A stretch of DNA of 64,000 nucleotides, taken from positions 1 through 64,000 of the forward strand of contig SUYN01000010.1 in NCBI GenBank assembly GCA_015060405.1. Reading direction: 5' to 3'. How positions within the stretch are numbered: position 1 is the first letter of the stretch; the number at the start of each line of letters is the position of its first letter. A program made the translations under genes and the position numbers. The notes under the pieces were generated by a model. The model was not told where the DNA came from. It searched no databases and saw nothing but the letters and a program-made list of their open reading frames with translations. Shown here in pieces: positions 1 to 8,205 of the stretch. This DNA comes from Bacteroidales bacterium (GTDB taxonomy: Bacteria > Bacteroidota > Bacteroidia > Bacteroidales > UBA932).

Positions 1-447
1 GCAAATGACATCAACTTTGCGATTGATATGATAGCGAATGAGGGGATAGCTGACCAAATCGACAAATATATGGGCTATGACCAATATTTTTCGAATTTTG
101 GTAAATCTAAAGAACTTGCCAGCGAATTCAAGCAGTTATACAATAACGCTCCAAAAGATATTGAATATTTACAGACAACGATCGCTCAATATGCAGCAAA
201 TCAGATAGACAAGGATACATGCATTGACAGACTCATTAGCATTTACAAATACAACGGTCATGTCCTTGGCTTTTATATCTCCAATCAAATCATCAAAGCC
301 GGATTAAGAGATGAAATGATAAAAGAATTTCATAATCCCTATGAATTCTTCAGATTATATAGCTTGACTCTACCTAAGAATGAAGAGGCTTCATTAAACG
401 ATGATTTTCTCCATTTCTTAAAAGCAGAAACAGAGCAATATTATTAA
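1..447 (+). CDS. C-terminal part of a possible zinc peptidase (DUF5700-like), cut by window start
   Basis: The reading frame is open from base 1 and reads A-N-D-I-N-F-A-I-D-M before the first internal ATG at 28, so the gene begins upstream of the window. The segment NEGIADQIDKYMG resembles the stretch of metallopeptidase-like DUF5700/DUF2268 families that supplies the third zinc ligand (Glu) after an upstream HExxH, which would lie outside the window. The rest is predicted helical, with no membrane segment and no signal visible. The region is noticeably more AT-rich than the rest of the window. The family call is inference from a short motif, and the protein could be another all-helical hypothetical protein. 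Confidence 0.45.
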   Translation, partial: ANDINFAIDMIANEGIADQIDKYMGYDQYFSNFGKSKELASEFKQLYNNAPKDIEYLQTTIAQYAANQIDKDTCIDRLISIYKYNGHVLGFYISNQIIKAGLRDEMIKEFHNPYEFFRLYSLTLPKNEEASLNDDFLHFLKAETEQYY

Positions 448-490
448 TTGCAAAATTCAGCAAGCACAGCAGTCAGAAGACTTGCCCTGA

Positions 491-571
491 TGGGCAGAGC
501 GGAATCAGAAGATTGCCAGATACTTCGGAAGGCACGCCGACGAAATCTTCCAGCTCGAAGACAACGACTGA
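491..571 (+). pseudogene. Possible remnant of an XRE-type HTH regulator C-terminus
   Basis: After an in-frame stop at 488-490, the frame reads WAERNQKIARYFGRHADEIF followed by QLEDND and a TGA at 569-571. The pattern 'QxKIAxYFGxxxDEIF' is typical of the last helix of small Cro/XRE regulators. No start codon or DNA-binding helices can be found upstream in this frame, although the neighbouring frame carries RRLALMGRAE, which could be a frameshifted continuation. This is most likely a decayed gene, and it is only about 26 codons long, so chance similarity is possible. Confidence 0.25.
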
Positions 572-609
572 TTCATAAATCAGCAACTTGACAAATAGAC
601 AAGACTTTT

Positions 610-637
610 CCCCGGCAATGCTCCCTTATTGCCGGGG
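610..637 (+). terminator. Stem-loop terminator, perfect 10-bp stem
   Basis: CCCCGGCAAT at 610-619 pairs perfectly with ATTGCCGGGG at 628-637 across an 8-nt loop and is followed by an AT-rich run. It fits a terminator for the upstream genes and insulates the RhuM gene. Confidence 0.7.
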
Positions 638-703
638 ATTATATTTTGGACTTTTGTTATCCATATTATATATATTAATAAATGGACGGCGAGAAGAATT
701 TTC

Positions 704-711
704 TATCTTTG
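704..711 (+). promoter_or_regulatory. Bacteroidetes -7 box for the RhuM gene
   Basis: TATCTTTG matches TAnnTTTG and lies 38 bases before the start codon at 750. No clear TTTG element is found at the expected distance upstream, so only half of the promoter is supported. Confidence 0.4.
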
Positions 712-749
712 TGGAACCCTCTGGAGAGGGATATTGATAAACTTGTTTT

Positions 750-1751
750 ATGGAAGACAATAGAGGTAATATTCTGATGTATCAGACTGTAGACGGCAAA
801 ACTGCTATTGAAGTTATGCTGTCAAATGATACAGTGTGGCTGACAATCGATAAGATGGCCGAGCTGTTTCAGCGCAATAAATCAACAATTTCACGACATA
901 TAAAGAATATTCTTGAGTGCGGGGAACTGGCAGCAGATTCAGTTGTTGCATTTTTTGCAACAACTGCCGCTGATAATAAAGTGTATAATGTACAATATTT
1001 TAATCTAGACATGATTATCAGTGTCGGTTATCGCGTTAACTCCATCAGAGGTGTACAGTTCCGAATGTGGGCGACATCAGTGCTTCGCGAATACCTTATC
1101 AAAGGTTTTGCAATGAATGACGCATTGCTGAAGAATGCCGGCAGAGGAAACTATTTTGATGAACTTCTTTCTCGAATACGCGATATACGTTCATCTGAGA
1201 AAGTCTTCTATAGGAAAGTTCTCGAAATTTATGCTTTAAGCATTGACTATGACCCACGTGCCGAGGCTACAAAACAGTTCTTTGCCACCGTGCAGAACAA
1301 GATGCACTATTCTGTACATGGTCATACTGCAGCAGAAATCATATACGAGAGGGCCGATGCCGACAAGGATTTCATGGGTCTTACAACATGGACAGGAGCC
1401 CTTCCTACAAGAACCGATGCTGAATATGCGAAGAACTATCTTTCTGCAGAAGAGATTGAAACACTGAACCTTATTGTCAACCTCTATCTGGATTTTGCAG
1501 AGTTGCAGGCAAAAAGCCATACGCCGATGTACATGAAGGACTGGCTTGTCAAACTTGATGATTTTCTGAAACTTTCCGGCAAAGACCTCCTGACGCATAG
1601 CGGAAGGATATCGGCAGAAGTGGCCAAGAAGAAAGCAGGTGAAGAATATGCAAAATTTCATCAGCGTACTATGTATGAACTGTCTCCAGTGGAATTGCAT
1701 TTCATCGAGAATTTCGAAAAAGAGCAGAAACTCCTTAAGAGCATAAAGTGA
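750..1751 (+). CDS. RhuM family protein (virulence RhuM)
   Basis: A 333-residue protein with the full RhuM layout. An N-terminal winged-helix-like segment (WLTIDKMAELFQRNKSTISRHI, about residues 30-51) is followed by the conserved VQYFNLDMIISVGYRVNS stretch and VQFRMWATSVLREYLIKGF. A Fic/DOC-like helical C-terminus (YSVHGHTAAEIIYERAD, then WLVKLDDFL) completes it. The family was named from a Salmonella pathogenicity island; its molecular role is not established, and it is common beside mobile DNA and defence genes in gut Bacteroidetes. Length is normal for the family. It is followed after 25 bases by a membrane/ABC gene pair on the same strand, so the three may be cotranscribed. No catalytic site can be asserted from the sequence. 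Confidence 0.88.
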   Translation: MEDNRGNILMYQTVDGKTAIEVMLSNDTVWLTIDKMAELFQRNKSTISRHIKNILECGELAADSVVAFFATTAADNKVYNVQYFNLDMIISVGYRVNSIRGVQFRMWATSVLREYLIKGFAMNDALLKNAGRGNYFDELLSRIRDIRSSEKVFYRKVLEIYALSIDYDPRAEATKQFFATVQNKMHYSVHGHTAAEIIYERADADKDFMGLTTWTGALPTRTDAEYAKNYLSAEEIETLNLIVNLYLDFAELQAKSHTPMYMKDWLVKLDDFLKLSGKDLLTHSGRISAEVAKKKAGEEYAKFHQRTMYELSPVELHFIENFEKEQKLLKSIK

Positions 1752-1776
1752 ATCTGATTCGTCAACAATTATAGAT

Positions 1777-2097
1777 ATGACGATACTCAAGAAAATAGGA
1801 CTCTCGAAGCGGTATGGCAAAGCGATATATGCCATATCTGCTGTATTGACTTTGGCGATATCATCGCTTGTCTTCTTCAATCCCTACGCTATTCCGATGG
1901 CTATACTACTGAAACTGGTCAGTATTCCGATAATCCTCTATCTGTATACGGCCTTCACCAAGAAGACAGAAATATACTTTTACCTCAATCTTGGTATCAG
2001 CAGGAAAGAGTACTATTACATTCCATTCGTGGTTGAGTTCGTCGGCTTCTTGATATTTATAACCCTCATAGGATATTTAGGTAATGCAATCCGTTAA
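1777..2097 (+). CDS. Small membrane protein, likely partner of the adjacent ABC ATPase
   Basis: A 106-residue protein with three strongly hydrophobic stretches (about residues 17-35, 37-58 and 83-104) and a basic N-terminus. The loop YFYLNLGISRKEYYYIPF resembles the cytoplasmic coupling region of small ABC-transporter permeases. Its stop lies 14 bases inside the following ABC ATPase gene, an overlap that usually means translational coupling and a shared complex. I do not recognise a named family. It may be a reduced permease subunit, and export of a peptide or lipid is possible but not shown. It begins 25 bases after the RhuM gene. Confidence 0.7.
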   Translation: MTILKKIGLSKRYGKAIYAISAVLTLAISSLVFFNPYAIPMAILLKLVSIPIILYLYTAFTKKTEIYFYLNLGISRKEYYYIPFVVEFVGFLIFITLIGYLGNAIR

Positions 2098-2746
2098 CAG
2101 ACTGCTGGTCGACAGCGTGCATCTCGAATTCGATCAGCTGCAGGTTCTTCAGAGCGCCTTCATCACTGCTCAGACCGGCAGGGTGACCGGTGTGCTCGGC
2201 AGGAACGGTTGCGGAAAGTCATGTCTGTTCAAATGCATCATGGGTGGCATCAAGCCGCAGAATATCTTCGTCCGCTTCAATGACGAGCCGGAAACTGATT
2301 ATGCCCATATCGGAAAAAGAGTAAAATACCTTCCTCAGAATGTCTTTATGCCGACCAACATGACCCTTGGTGAGGCGTTCGATCTCTATGAGGTTGATTA
2401 TGACGGTCTGGTCGCATTTGACAATAAGTTTCACACATGTCAGAGAATGACATCAGGTCAGCTTTCCGGGGGAGAGGTACGTATTGCTGAAATGTATATG
2501 GTGCTTAACTCCGAAGCAGAATTCTGCATTCTCGACGAACCGTTCTCGAATGTCGCTCCGAAATATGTAGAAAAGATGCAGGAAATGATACAGGCTCATA
2601 AAGCCACTAAAGGCATCATTATCTCTGATCACATGTATGAATCAGTCATGCACATAACGGATGACCTCTTCCTCCTTCGCGACGGCTATACATTCCCGAT
2701 CAAGACCCGGGAAGACCTGGTTCATCACGGATATATTCTCTGGTAA
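2084..2746 (+). CDS. ABC transporter ATP-binding protein
   Basis: A 220-residue cytoplasmic ATPase subunit. The nucleotide-binding motifs appear in order: Walker A GRNGCGKS (about residues 40-47), Q-loop region YLPQN, signature LSGGE (about 129-133), Walker B FCILDEP with the catalytic Glu, and switch histidine ISDHM (about 185-189). It would energise a transporter with the overlapping 106-residue membrane protein at 1777. The ATG at 2084 is the first start in frame and overlaps the upstream gene by 14 bases. Substrate is unknown. The gene ends 3 bases from a convergent lipoprotein gene. The ATPase call is safe; the transport role rests on the neighbour. Confidence 0.9.
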   Translation: MQSVNRLLVDSVHLEFDQLQVLQSAFITAQTGRVTGVLGRNGCGKSCLFKCIMGGIKPQNIFVRFNDEPETDYAHIGKRVKYLPQNVFMPTNMTLGEAFDLYEVDYDGLVAFDNKFHTCQRMTSGQLSGGEVRIAEMYMVLNSEAEFCILDEPFSNVAPKYVEKMQEMIQAHKATKGIIISDHMYESVMHITDDLFLLRDGYTFPIKTREDLVHHGYILW

Positions 2747-2749
2747 TCC

Positions 2750-3595
2750 TTATTTAATCACTGTCAATCGTTCAACATGCAGAAGGTATCTTTCCGGATT
2801 GCCTTGTTCGTCATCATCTGACACCAGCACCACCAGGTTAGGATCGTGGCTCCATATTGCTATAGGGGATTCATCTGCCTTTTTTGCCAGGCAATATTTC
2901 TGGTAATAACTAATCATGGTATCGTCATTGGCCGTAAGGGTCGGAGCCCCATAAATTCCGGTGATGAAATCGTAAAGAACCTGCTGATCCTCGAGTACGC
3001 CTGAAACGGTGATCTCAAAATATGGATGACCTGAATCGTCCTCGTGATAGTAGGCCTTGAAAGATTGCTGGTGGAGTGCAGATGACAGTTCCTTGCGGCT
3101 TCCTCTGGTCATATCTGCCCAGTTCATATGCAGGAAATCCTTCCCGCTTTCCTTGACCTTCACATAGAAGACTGACCGCTTGATGACTTTGCTGTCTTTC
3201 CAGGCATCAAGATAAGTCTCATAATTGCCGGCCTTCGTGAAATAATGAGTCCATTCGTTTGTCTTTCCGACCAGGTTGTTGTCCGGCACGATGATATGCG
3301 ACCCTTCAGCATCCTTCACAGTCCATACAAGCGAATCGCAGTGCTCCTCGATTCCTTCAAGATCCTCTTCGAAGATGTTGAATGACAGCATCTCAAATGT
3401 GGAAACCTCTGTTCCCTCCTTGTCGAACACGGGCATGCTGTCCTCTCCGATTCCCCATAAGGTCGGGAACTTCAAGGTTTCGGTGCCCGGCGTGTTTTCG
3501 TTCTCATTCTCGTTTCCTCCCTGCGTGCCTTGCTGCAAGTCTTCGCATCCGAAAACGACCAATGCCATAAGGCAGATTGCAAATATCCTCTTCAT
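2750..3595 (-). CDS. Surface or periplasmic lipoprotein, paralogue of the upstream gene
   Basis: A 281-residue protein with a type II signal peptide: MKRIFAICLMALVVFGC, lipobox VFGC, Cys 17. The mature N-terminus is a low-complexity Gly/Asn/Glu linker, as often seen in Bacteroidetes lipoproteins. The body is beta-rich and shares blocks with the 418-residue protein encoded just upstream: CDSLVW, a 'FxxxGxYExxLxAWKDxKV' strand, KDFLxxxW and IYGxP near the C-terminus. No enzyme motif is visible. The two genes are 4 bases apart and surely cotranscribed from the promoter near 4870. Function unknown; binding of a ligand or adhesion is possible. Confidence 0.85.
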   Translation of the reverse strand: MKRIFAICLMALVVFGCEDLQQGTQGGNENENENTPGTETLKFPTLWGIGEDSMPVFDKEGTEVSTFEMLSFNIFEEDLEGIEEHCDSLVWTVKDAEGSHIIVPDNNLVGKTNEWTHYFTKAGNYETYLDAWKDSKVIKRSVFYVKVKESGKDFLHMNWADMTRGSRKELSSALHQQSFKAYYHEDDSGHPYFEITVSGVLEDQQVLYDFITGIYGAPTLTANDDTMISYYQKYCLAKKADESPIAIWSHDPNLVVLVSDDDEQGNPERYLLHVERLTVIK

Positions 3596-3599
3596 CTGA

Positions 3600-4817
3600 T
3601 TATTTTCTTAAAGGTTCTGCGATGATTTTCCAATCACCGGTCTCTGTAAGTTCGTTATATACATAGAACAGAGCGACTGCGGAAGTCTCTGTCATCCAGA
3701 TACATTCAGGTCGATATCTGTCGTCTCTTCTCACAAACAATCCGGCCCATTGTGCTTCCACTTCGGATTTCTCCGTATAGACCGGTTCTCCATAGATATG
3801 GGATATGTACTCGCGAAGGATCCTGCGGTTTTCTTCCTCGGAATTATCCTCCCAGTTGTTCCAGTTGAAGACTACGACTGGATTGCCGTCCTTGCATGAA
3901 ACACCGCTTGAAAACCACCTGTTGTCATCGAAAGCATTGTGGTAGGATCCTCCTTCTGCAGTTCCTGATACGATTTCCTCCCAGTCGAACATCAGGAAAT
4001 CCTTCTCATTAGTGACTGTGATATTCTGTACATCCTCATAGACCACCTTCCCGTCTTTATATGCAGACAAAACGCTTTCAATCTCGCCAGGGTGTGTGAA
4101 AAGATGGCCGAAATAAATCGTTTCGTGCCCATGCCCCATAATTACCTTGGTGTCTTCAAATCCTCTTATGCTCCATACCAGCGAGTCGCAGATTCCTTTG
4201 GATTTATACCACCACAGGTTGGTGGCCTCATCGCATTTATGCATATCGATCCTCACCGGCTCAAAGATATTAGCCTGTGACTTTTCAAGACTGTGGCTCG
4301 GCATCATCTCATCCGGATACCCCTTGCCTGCCTGTGTGCCTTCGAATACGATGAACCATTCGCCCCAGTCATCCTCTTGCTCCGAATTATAGAGTCCGTT
4401 ACTTACTGAAACCATTACCTCGACACTTCTTTCGTCGACAGAAGAATTGACAGGAACTTCAAACAGTATTGCATTGTCCATCCATTTGATTTCTGTTCTC
4501 CTTTCCCACCATTCCATTACTTCTTTAGAGTAAGTTTCAAGGTACTCCCTTGTATTCTCCTGTACCATGTTGCCGTCGATCAGGAGCTTCCATCTGTAAG
4601 GATATATTTCTTCAGATGGATCAATCGCCTTTACTACTATGCGATTCAATTCTCTATAGAACCAGCAGGTGTCACCTTCGGCAGGAATGACTTCTTTATC
4701 GTATGGAATATAATCGGAACTACCTTCCTCAGGAACAAACACAGGTTCGTAGAAGATGTCATAGCACGATGCAAGGAGGACCATTGCGGAAGCAAATACA
4801 GCGGCACGCTTCAACAT
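3600..4817 (-). CDS. Lipoprotein with PKD-like strands, paralogue of downstream gene
   Basis: The protein is 405 residues from the ATG at 4817, or 418 from an upstream ATG at 4856. I prefer 4817 because the protein then starts MLKRAAVFASAMVLLASC, a compact lipoprotein signal (lipobox LASC), and because a good promoter at 4870-4899 would leave almost no leader before 4856. The mature protein has two beta-rich halves. The C-terminal half (from about residue 200) matches the neighbouring 281-residue lipoprotein block by block (CDSLVWSI, LSAYKDGKVVYE, KDFLMFDW, YISHIYGEP). No catalytic motif is recognised. The domain likely arose by tandem duplication, and the role is unknown. Confidence 0.82.
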   Translation of the reverse strand: MLKRAAVFASAMVLLASCYDIFYEPVFVPEEGSSDYIPYDKEVIPAEGDTCWFYRELNRIVVKAIDPSEEIYPYRWKLLIDGNMVQENTREYLETYSKEVMEWWERRTEIKWMDNAILFEVPVNSSVDERSVEVMVSVSNGLYNSEQEDDWGEWFIVFEGTQAGKGYPDEMMPSHSLEKSQANIFEPVRIDMHKCDEATNLWWYKSKGICDSLVWSIRGFEDTKVIMGHGHETIYFGHLFTHPGEIESVLSAYKDGKVVYEDVQNITVTNEKDFLMFDWEEIVSGTAEGGSYHNAFDDNRWFSSGVSCKDGNPVVVFNWNNWEDNSEEENRRILREYISHIYGEPVYTEKSEVEAQWAGLFVRRDDRYRPECIWMTETSAVALFYVYNELTETGDWKIIAEPLRK

Positions 4818-4869
4818 TGCCGCCAGGCGAAAATCGGTCTTTGTCAGCTCAGTCATAATCTGTTTTTCT

Positions 4870-4899
4870 CAAAGTTATGTTATTTTCCCGAACTTCAAA
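4870..4899 (-). promoter_or_regulatory. Bacteroidetes promoter for the two lipoprotein genes
   Basis: On the minus strand a TTTG (4896-4899) is followed after 18 bases by TAACTTTG (4870-4877), matching the TTTG/TAnnTTTG consensus. Transcription would start near 4863, which favours translation from 4817. Confidence 0.6.
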
Positions 4900-4960
4900 A
4901 TAATAAGCATTTCATATTCTCAGATTCGATGCCGAGAAGGGCTGGAGGTGTTTCTGTGAT

Positions 4961-7852
4961 TTACATCATGTTCCACATCGCTCCTTCTATGTTCCTGTTT
5001 TTCTTTGCGTTCATCTTGCCGAAATTGAATGACACGCTGAAAAGGAAGAAGCGGCCAAGGACGTTGCTGTAGACATCTTCAACATATTCTGCTGACACCG
5101 TTCTTCTCATGTTCCGTGTCTGGTTCAGGATGTCTGCCACTTTCAGCCCAAGGGTCACGGATTTTATGCTCTTGCTTACTGACATGTTCCATCTCCATTC
5201 CGGAAGGCCGAATCCGTCGGTGTAACCTCTGTAGAATCTGTATGTCAGGTCGGAACCGATCTCCCAATCCTTGCCAGGCCGGTACAGGATATTGGCGCCT
5301 ATGTGATGGGTCCAGTTGTTCAGATTGGCGGTCGGGTCGAGAGAGTATTTCGACATCCTGTTCGACATGCCATATGTGAGGATGGCATCAAACTTCTCGA
5401 TGTTGTATTTGAGCTGGAAATCTCCGCCCCAGACCAATGTGTTGGTGCGGCTTTCGGCAAAGCCGCTTTTGCCGCTGTAGAACCGGTCTCCGCTGGCATC
5501 ACCCCAGAATCCTTCCATGAAGGAGTTGTAGTCAAAGGAGTGCAGGTCAAGTCCTTCCATCCTTGATGTGGCCTGATAGCTGGTGCCGCCTGAATATGTG
5601 GCATTCCCTCCTATCTGGAGTGTCAGCTGTCTGTCCCGCGTGACAGGCCTGTTGTAGGAGAGATAGACGGAGCCGGTTGTCTGAGGCTTGAGTGAATTGA
5701 CCGGGATGGCGTATCTTACACCGTAATCGTCCATCCAGCTTGCCTGTACGGTGCTTCTGGTGGTTATGTTCCCATTCAGGTACATGGAGAAAAATGAGAA
5801 GGTCTCCCTGTTGTTGGTGCTCAGTGAGGTGTGAATGAAATGGGTGTACTGCGGCTTGAGATATATGTTTCCTGCTGTGATCTGTACAGGGTTGGAGATG
5901 TTCAGTGATGGGGTCATGGATGTCGGCGAAGGCCTGTTTTCCATGCCTGTGTAATATAATCCAAAATCAACGCCTTCTTTTTCGTAGTTATAATACATAA
6001 AAGGAGACCAGTTCACGAGCCACTCGTCCTTACCGGTTACGGTCTCGACCCCCAGAGACTTTGACCTCATCTCGTTCTTGACCGCATCTGCCACTATTCC
6101 GAACTGGACTGTGGTCGTGTCGTTACTGTATTGGACGGTAATTGCTCCGCGGTTGCTGAGGTAACGGTTGTCACTGAATGATGAATAATAGTCATTATAT
6201 GCTCCGTCGGGGTCTGCAGCATTCCGTGTGTTCCTGTTCCTGTAATATCTGGTCTGGACACTCGCTTCTGCAGCCCACTTGTCTGCCAGCGGTTCGCTGT
6301 AACCCAGTGCTGCGCCACCTGATATGTTATTCATGTCTGTGTCATAAAAGAGATCCTTGGCGGTAGTCTGTTCTGCGCTTCTGATGACCGATGTTTCATG
6401 GGACTCCTTGTCAGTGCCGCTCAGCCCGTATTCTGCGCCGACTGTGAGGGATCTGCCTTTCTTTCCCATCTCCTTCAGACCGAAATAGAAACCTCCGTTT
6501 GTGCTGATGCCGCTTGACGAAGCGGTAGTAGCTGCATCTGATGTGTTCAGCAGCGAGCCTTCTGACCTTGTGACAGAAGAATTGGACGAATTGACGGCCT
6601 CTGAAGTGTAGCTGATGTTCGGCATGAAGTACAGATAGTATCTGGAATTCTCCTTGGATTTTATTTCGACCGAAGCGCCTACAGAGTTCTGGTGACCTGT
6701 GGCGTCGTAGTCTCCGTCAGTCGTCACGTCCGGACTGTCCTTCAGCAAGGTGGTTCTGGATGACACCTTCCGGTCAATCTTACCGTTGTTCTTGTAGTTG
6801 ACATTGACTGTGGATTCCATGTCCTTGATCCTGGATGTGTTGTAATTGATTCCGGCCTGAGCGGAGGAGTTGAGGCCTCCTAGACTGCTGAAGTCGCTGA
6901 CTGTGCTGCCGCTGCTGTAGTAGGCCACACCGGCGCCGGGCTCTATCGCATTGAATGCATTCCCTATGAATATGACCTGGTCTTTTTCAGTATATCCTGT
7001 GACCATCGCATTGCCGTTGTACAGCAGGCCTCTGTCGTCAATCAACTTGCTGCCGCTCTCCGGAGTGAGTGTGGAACCGCCTCCAAGCTTGGCGTTACCA
7101 TACCATCCTTCGGTATATTGCTCCTTGAGCTCTACATCCATCACCTTCTCTTTCTCATCCTTGGTTACGACGCCCGACCCGGCTGCTTCATCCTTGGTCT
7201 TGTCCACCACCTTGATCTTGTCTACGATCTTTGCCGGAAGATTCTTCAGCGCAGCAGTGGGGTCATTGAAAAAGAAAGTCTTTCCGCCGACGGTGATCTT
7301 GTCGATCTTCTCTCCGTTCAATGTGACGGTGCCGTCTTCGCCCACTTCCATTCCAGGCATCTTCTTCAACAGGTCCTCAAGCATGGCGTTCTCGCTGACG
7401 CTGAATGAGGAAGCATTGAACTCGATTGTGTCCTTCTTCACTATGACAGGATTGCCGATTGCAGATATGGATGCGGCGTCAAGAAATTCCGGATTCTCAT
7501 CCATCTTGATGATTCCGAGGTCGTAGGCATCCCAATGAGCTTTGATGGCATATGTCTTCTTGTGGGGATTGTAGCCGATGATTTCGGCGTTAAGCTCATA
7601 TTTGCCGACAGGAACATCCTTGAGAAGTACGTCGCCTTTGTCGTCGGACAATGCGAAATGGGTTATCGTCGTGTCTCCTGCAGGGATGAGATAAACCGAA
7701 GCCCAGGATACAGGCTTGGACGATCTGGAGTCCTTGAGGGTGAGCTTGACGTCTGTGTTTGCGTTGCGCTCAATCATGTCATAGTTGAGTACCTGCGCGG
7801 AAAGCGTCTGCACAAAGAGGATTGTGCACATCAATAGGGAAATGTGTTTCAT
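4961..7852 (-). CDS. TonB-dependent receptor-like outer-membrane beta-barrel protein
   Basis: A 963-residue outer-membrane protein. A Sec signal peptide (residues 1-19, ending LSAQ) precedes a carboxypeptidase-regulatory-like domain (about 33-115, with SWASVYLIPAGDT and GKYELNAEIIGYNP). A plug-like domain follows (about 125-245, with DLLKKMPGMEVGEDGTVTLN and NLPAKIVDKIKVVDK). The long C-terminal beta-barrel is of the OMP_b-brl_3 type. It lacks the classical SusC sequence and has no SusD partner nearby, so a nutrient-polymer role is not supported. Members of this family are widespread in Bacteroidetes with unknown substrates. It ends with NMM rather than a terminal aromatic, unusual for a Bam substrate. 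It lies upstream of the lipoprotein pair on the same strand, but those have their own promoter. Confidence 0.88.
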   Translation of the reverse strand: MKHISLLMCTILFVQTLSAQVLNYDMIERNANTDVKLTLKDSRSSKPVSWASVYLIPAGDTTITHFALSDDKGDVLLKDVPVGKYELNAEIIGYNPHKKTYAIKAHWDAYDLGIIKMDENPEFLDAASISAIGNPVIVKKDTIEFNASSFSVSENAMLEDLLKKMPGMEVGEDGTVTLNGEKIDKITVGGKTFFFNDPTAALKNLPAKIVDKIKVVDKTKDEAAGSGVVTKDEKEKVMDVELKEQYTEGWYGNAKLGGGSTLTPESGSKLIDDRGLLYNGNAMVTGYTEKDQVIFIGNAFNAIEPGAGVAYYSSGSTVSDFSSLGGLNSSAQAGINYNTSRIKDMESTVNVNYKNNGKIDRKVSSRTTLLKDSPDVTTDGDYDATGHQNSVGASVEIKSKENSRYYLYFMPNISYTSEAVNSSNSSVTRSEGSLLNTSDAATTASSSGISTNGGFYFGLKEMGKKGRSLTVGAEYGLSGTDKESHETSVIRSAEQTTAKDLFYDTDMNNISGGAALGYSEPLADKWAAEASVQTRYYRNRNTRNAADPDGAYNDYYSSFSDNRYLSNRGAITVQYSNDTTTVQFGIVADAVKNEMRSKSLGVETVTGKDEWLVNWSPFMYYNYEKEGVDFGLYYTGMENRPSPTSMTPSLNISNPVQITAGNIYLKPQYTHFIHTSLSTNNRETFSFFSMYLNGNITTRSTVQASWMDDYGVRYAIPVNSLKPQTTGSVYLSYNRPVTRDRQLTLQIGGNATYSGGTSYQATSRMEGLDLHSFDYNSFMEGFWGDASGDRFYSGKSGFAESRTNTLVWGGDFQLKYNIEKFDAILTYGMSNRMSKYSLDPTANLNNWTHHIGANILYRPGKDWEIGSDLTYRFYRGYTDGFGLPEWRWNMSVSKSIKSVTLGLKVADILNQTRNMRRTVSAEYVEDVYSNVLGRFFLFSVSFNFGKMNAKKNRNIEGAMWNMM

Positions 7853-8014
7853 TAAGTTCGGTGTGTTTAGTTGTAACGGCTTCTATATCTGCATATTTCG
7901 TGCCAGATCCGTGGTTATCCTCTGCCTTTACCCAAGTGATCTTCAAAAGTTCAGATGTGTGATTAATTATTGCATTCGCCTTACAGAATATTGAAGCTTT
8001 ATGACAATAAGGAT

Positions 8015-8046
8015 AGTGGCCTCCCGATTCCCATCGGAAGGCCACT
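8015..8046. repeat. Long stem-loop, 14-bp stem with one mismatch
   Basis: AGTGGCCT at 8015-8022 pairs with AGGCCACT at 8039-8046, and the inner CGAT/ATCG arms (8025-8028 and 8033-8036) extend the stem around a 4-base loop. There is no clear T-run on either side. It could terminate the minus-strand lipoprotein mRNA or be a leader element for the small plus-strand ORF. Confidence 0.55.
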
Positions 8047-8071
8047 GCAATTCTAACCTAAAACTTAACCT

Positions 8072-8149
8072 ATGAAAAAACTATTCGGTCTGAGCATTTG
8101 CAAATCCTGTACCATTATGACGTTTTCCGTATTGAGAAATTCAGATTGA
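8072..8149 (+). CDS. Candidate 25-residue leader peptide
   Basis: The frame MKKLFGLSICKSCTIMTFSV plus five more residues (LRNSD) begins with the very common Bacteroidetes start context 'aacctatgaaaaaa' and sits 25 bases after the hairpin at 8015-8046. It contains a CxxC pair. It is too short to judge coding potential, and it may be the decayed start of an exported protein gene. Low confidence. Confidence 0.2.
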   Translation: MKKLFGLSICKSCTIMTFSVLRNSD

Positions 8150-8205
8150 GAGCAGCTTGGCTCAGAGGAAGCAGGGGAGGATTGAAGTAGTTTCATAGGA
8201 ACTGT

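Larger units (their letters stand above)
448..749. other. Intergenic region with an HTH-gene remnant, a terminator and a promoter
   Basis: This 302-base gap holds three things: a short open stretch ending at 571 that resembles the tail of a helix-turn-helix regulator, a perfect 10-bp stem-loop at 610-637, and a TATCTTTG box at 704-711 ahead of the RhuM gene. I see no full gene in it. Confidence 0.6.
7853..8205. other. Intergenic region with a long hairpin and a leader-like mini-ORF
   Basis: In this 353-base gap I see a near-perfect 14-bp hairpin at 8015-8046. Directly after it on the plus strand is a Bacteroidetes-style leader ('cctaaaacttaacct') and an ATG at 8072 opening a 25-codon frame (MKKLFGLSICKSCTIMTFSV...). 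No longer gene is convincing. The upstream region of the 963-residue gene shows no clear TAnnTTTG box. Confidence 0.5.

Noticed and set aside
1..2746. Edge of a prophage or conjugative element
   Set aside because: No integrase, mobilisation or phage structural gene is visible; only the RhuM gene, the HTH-like remnant and lower GC hint at accessory DNA.
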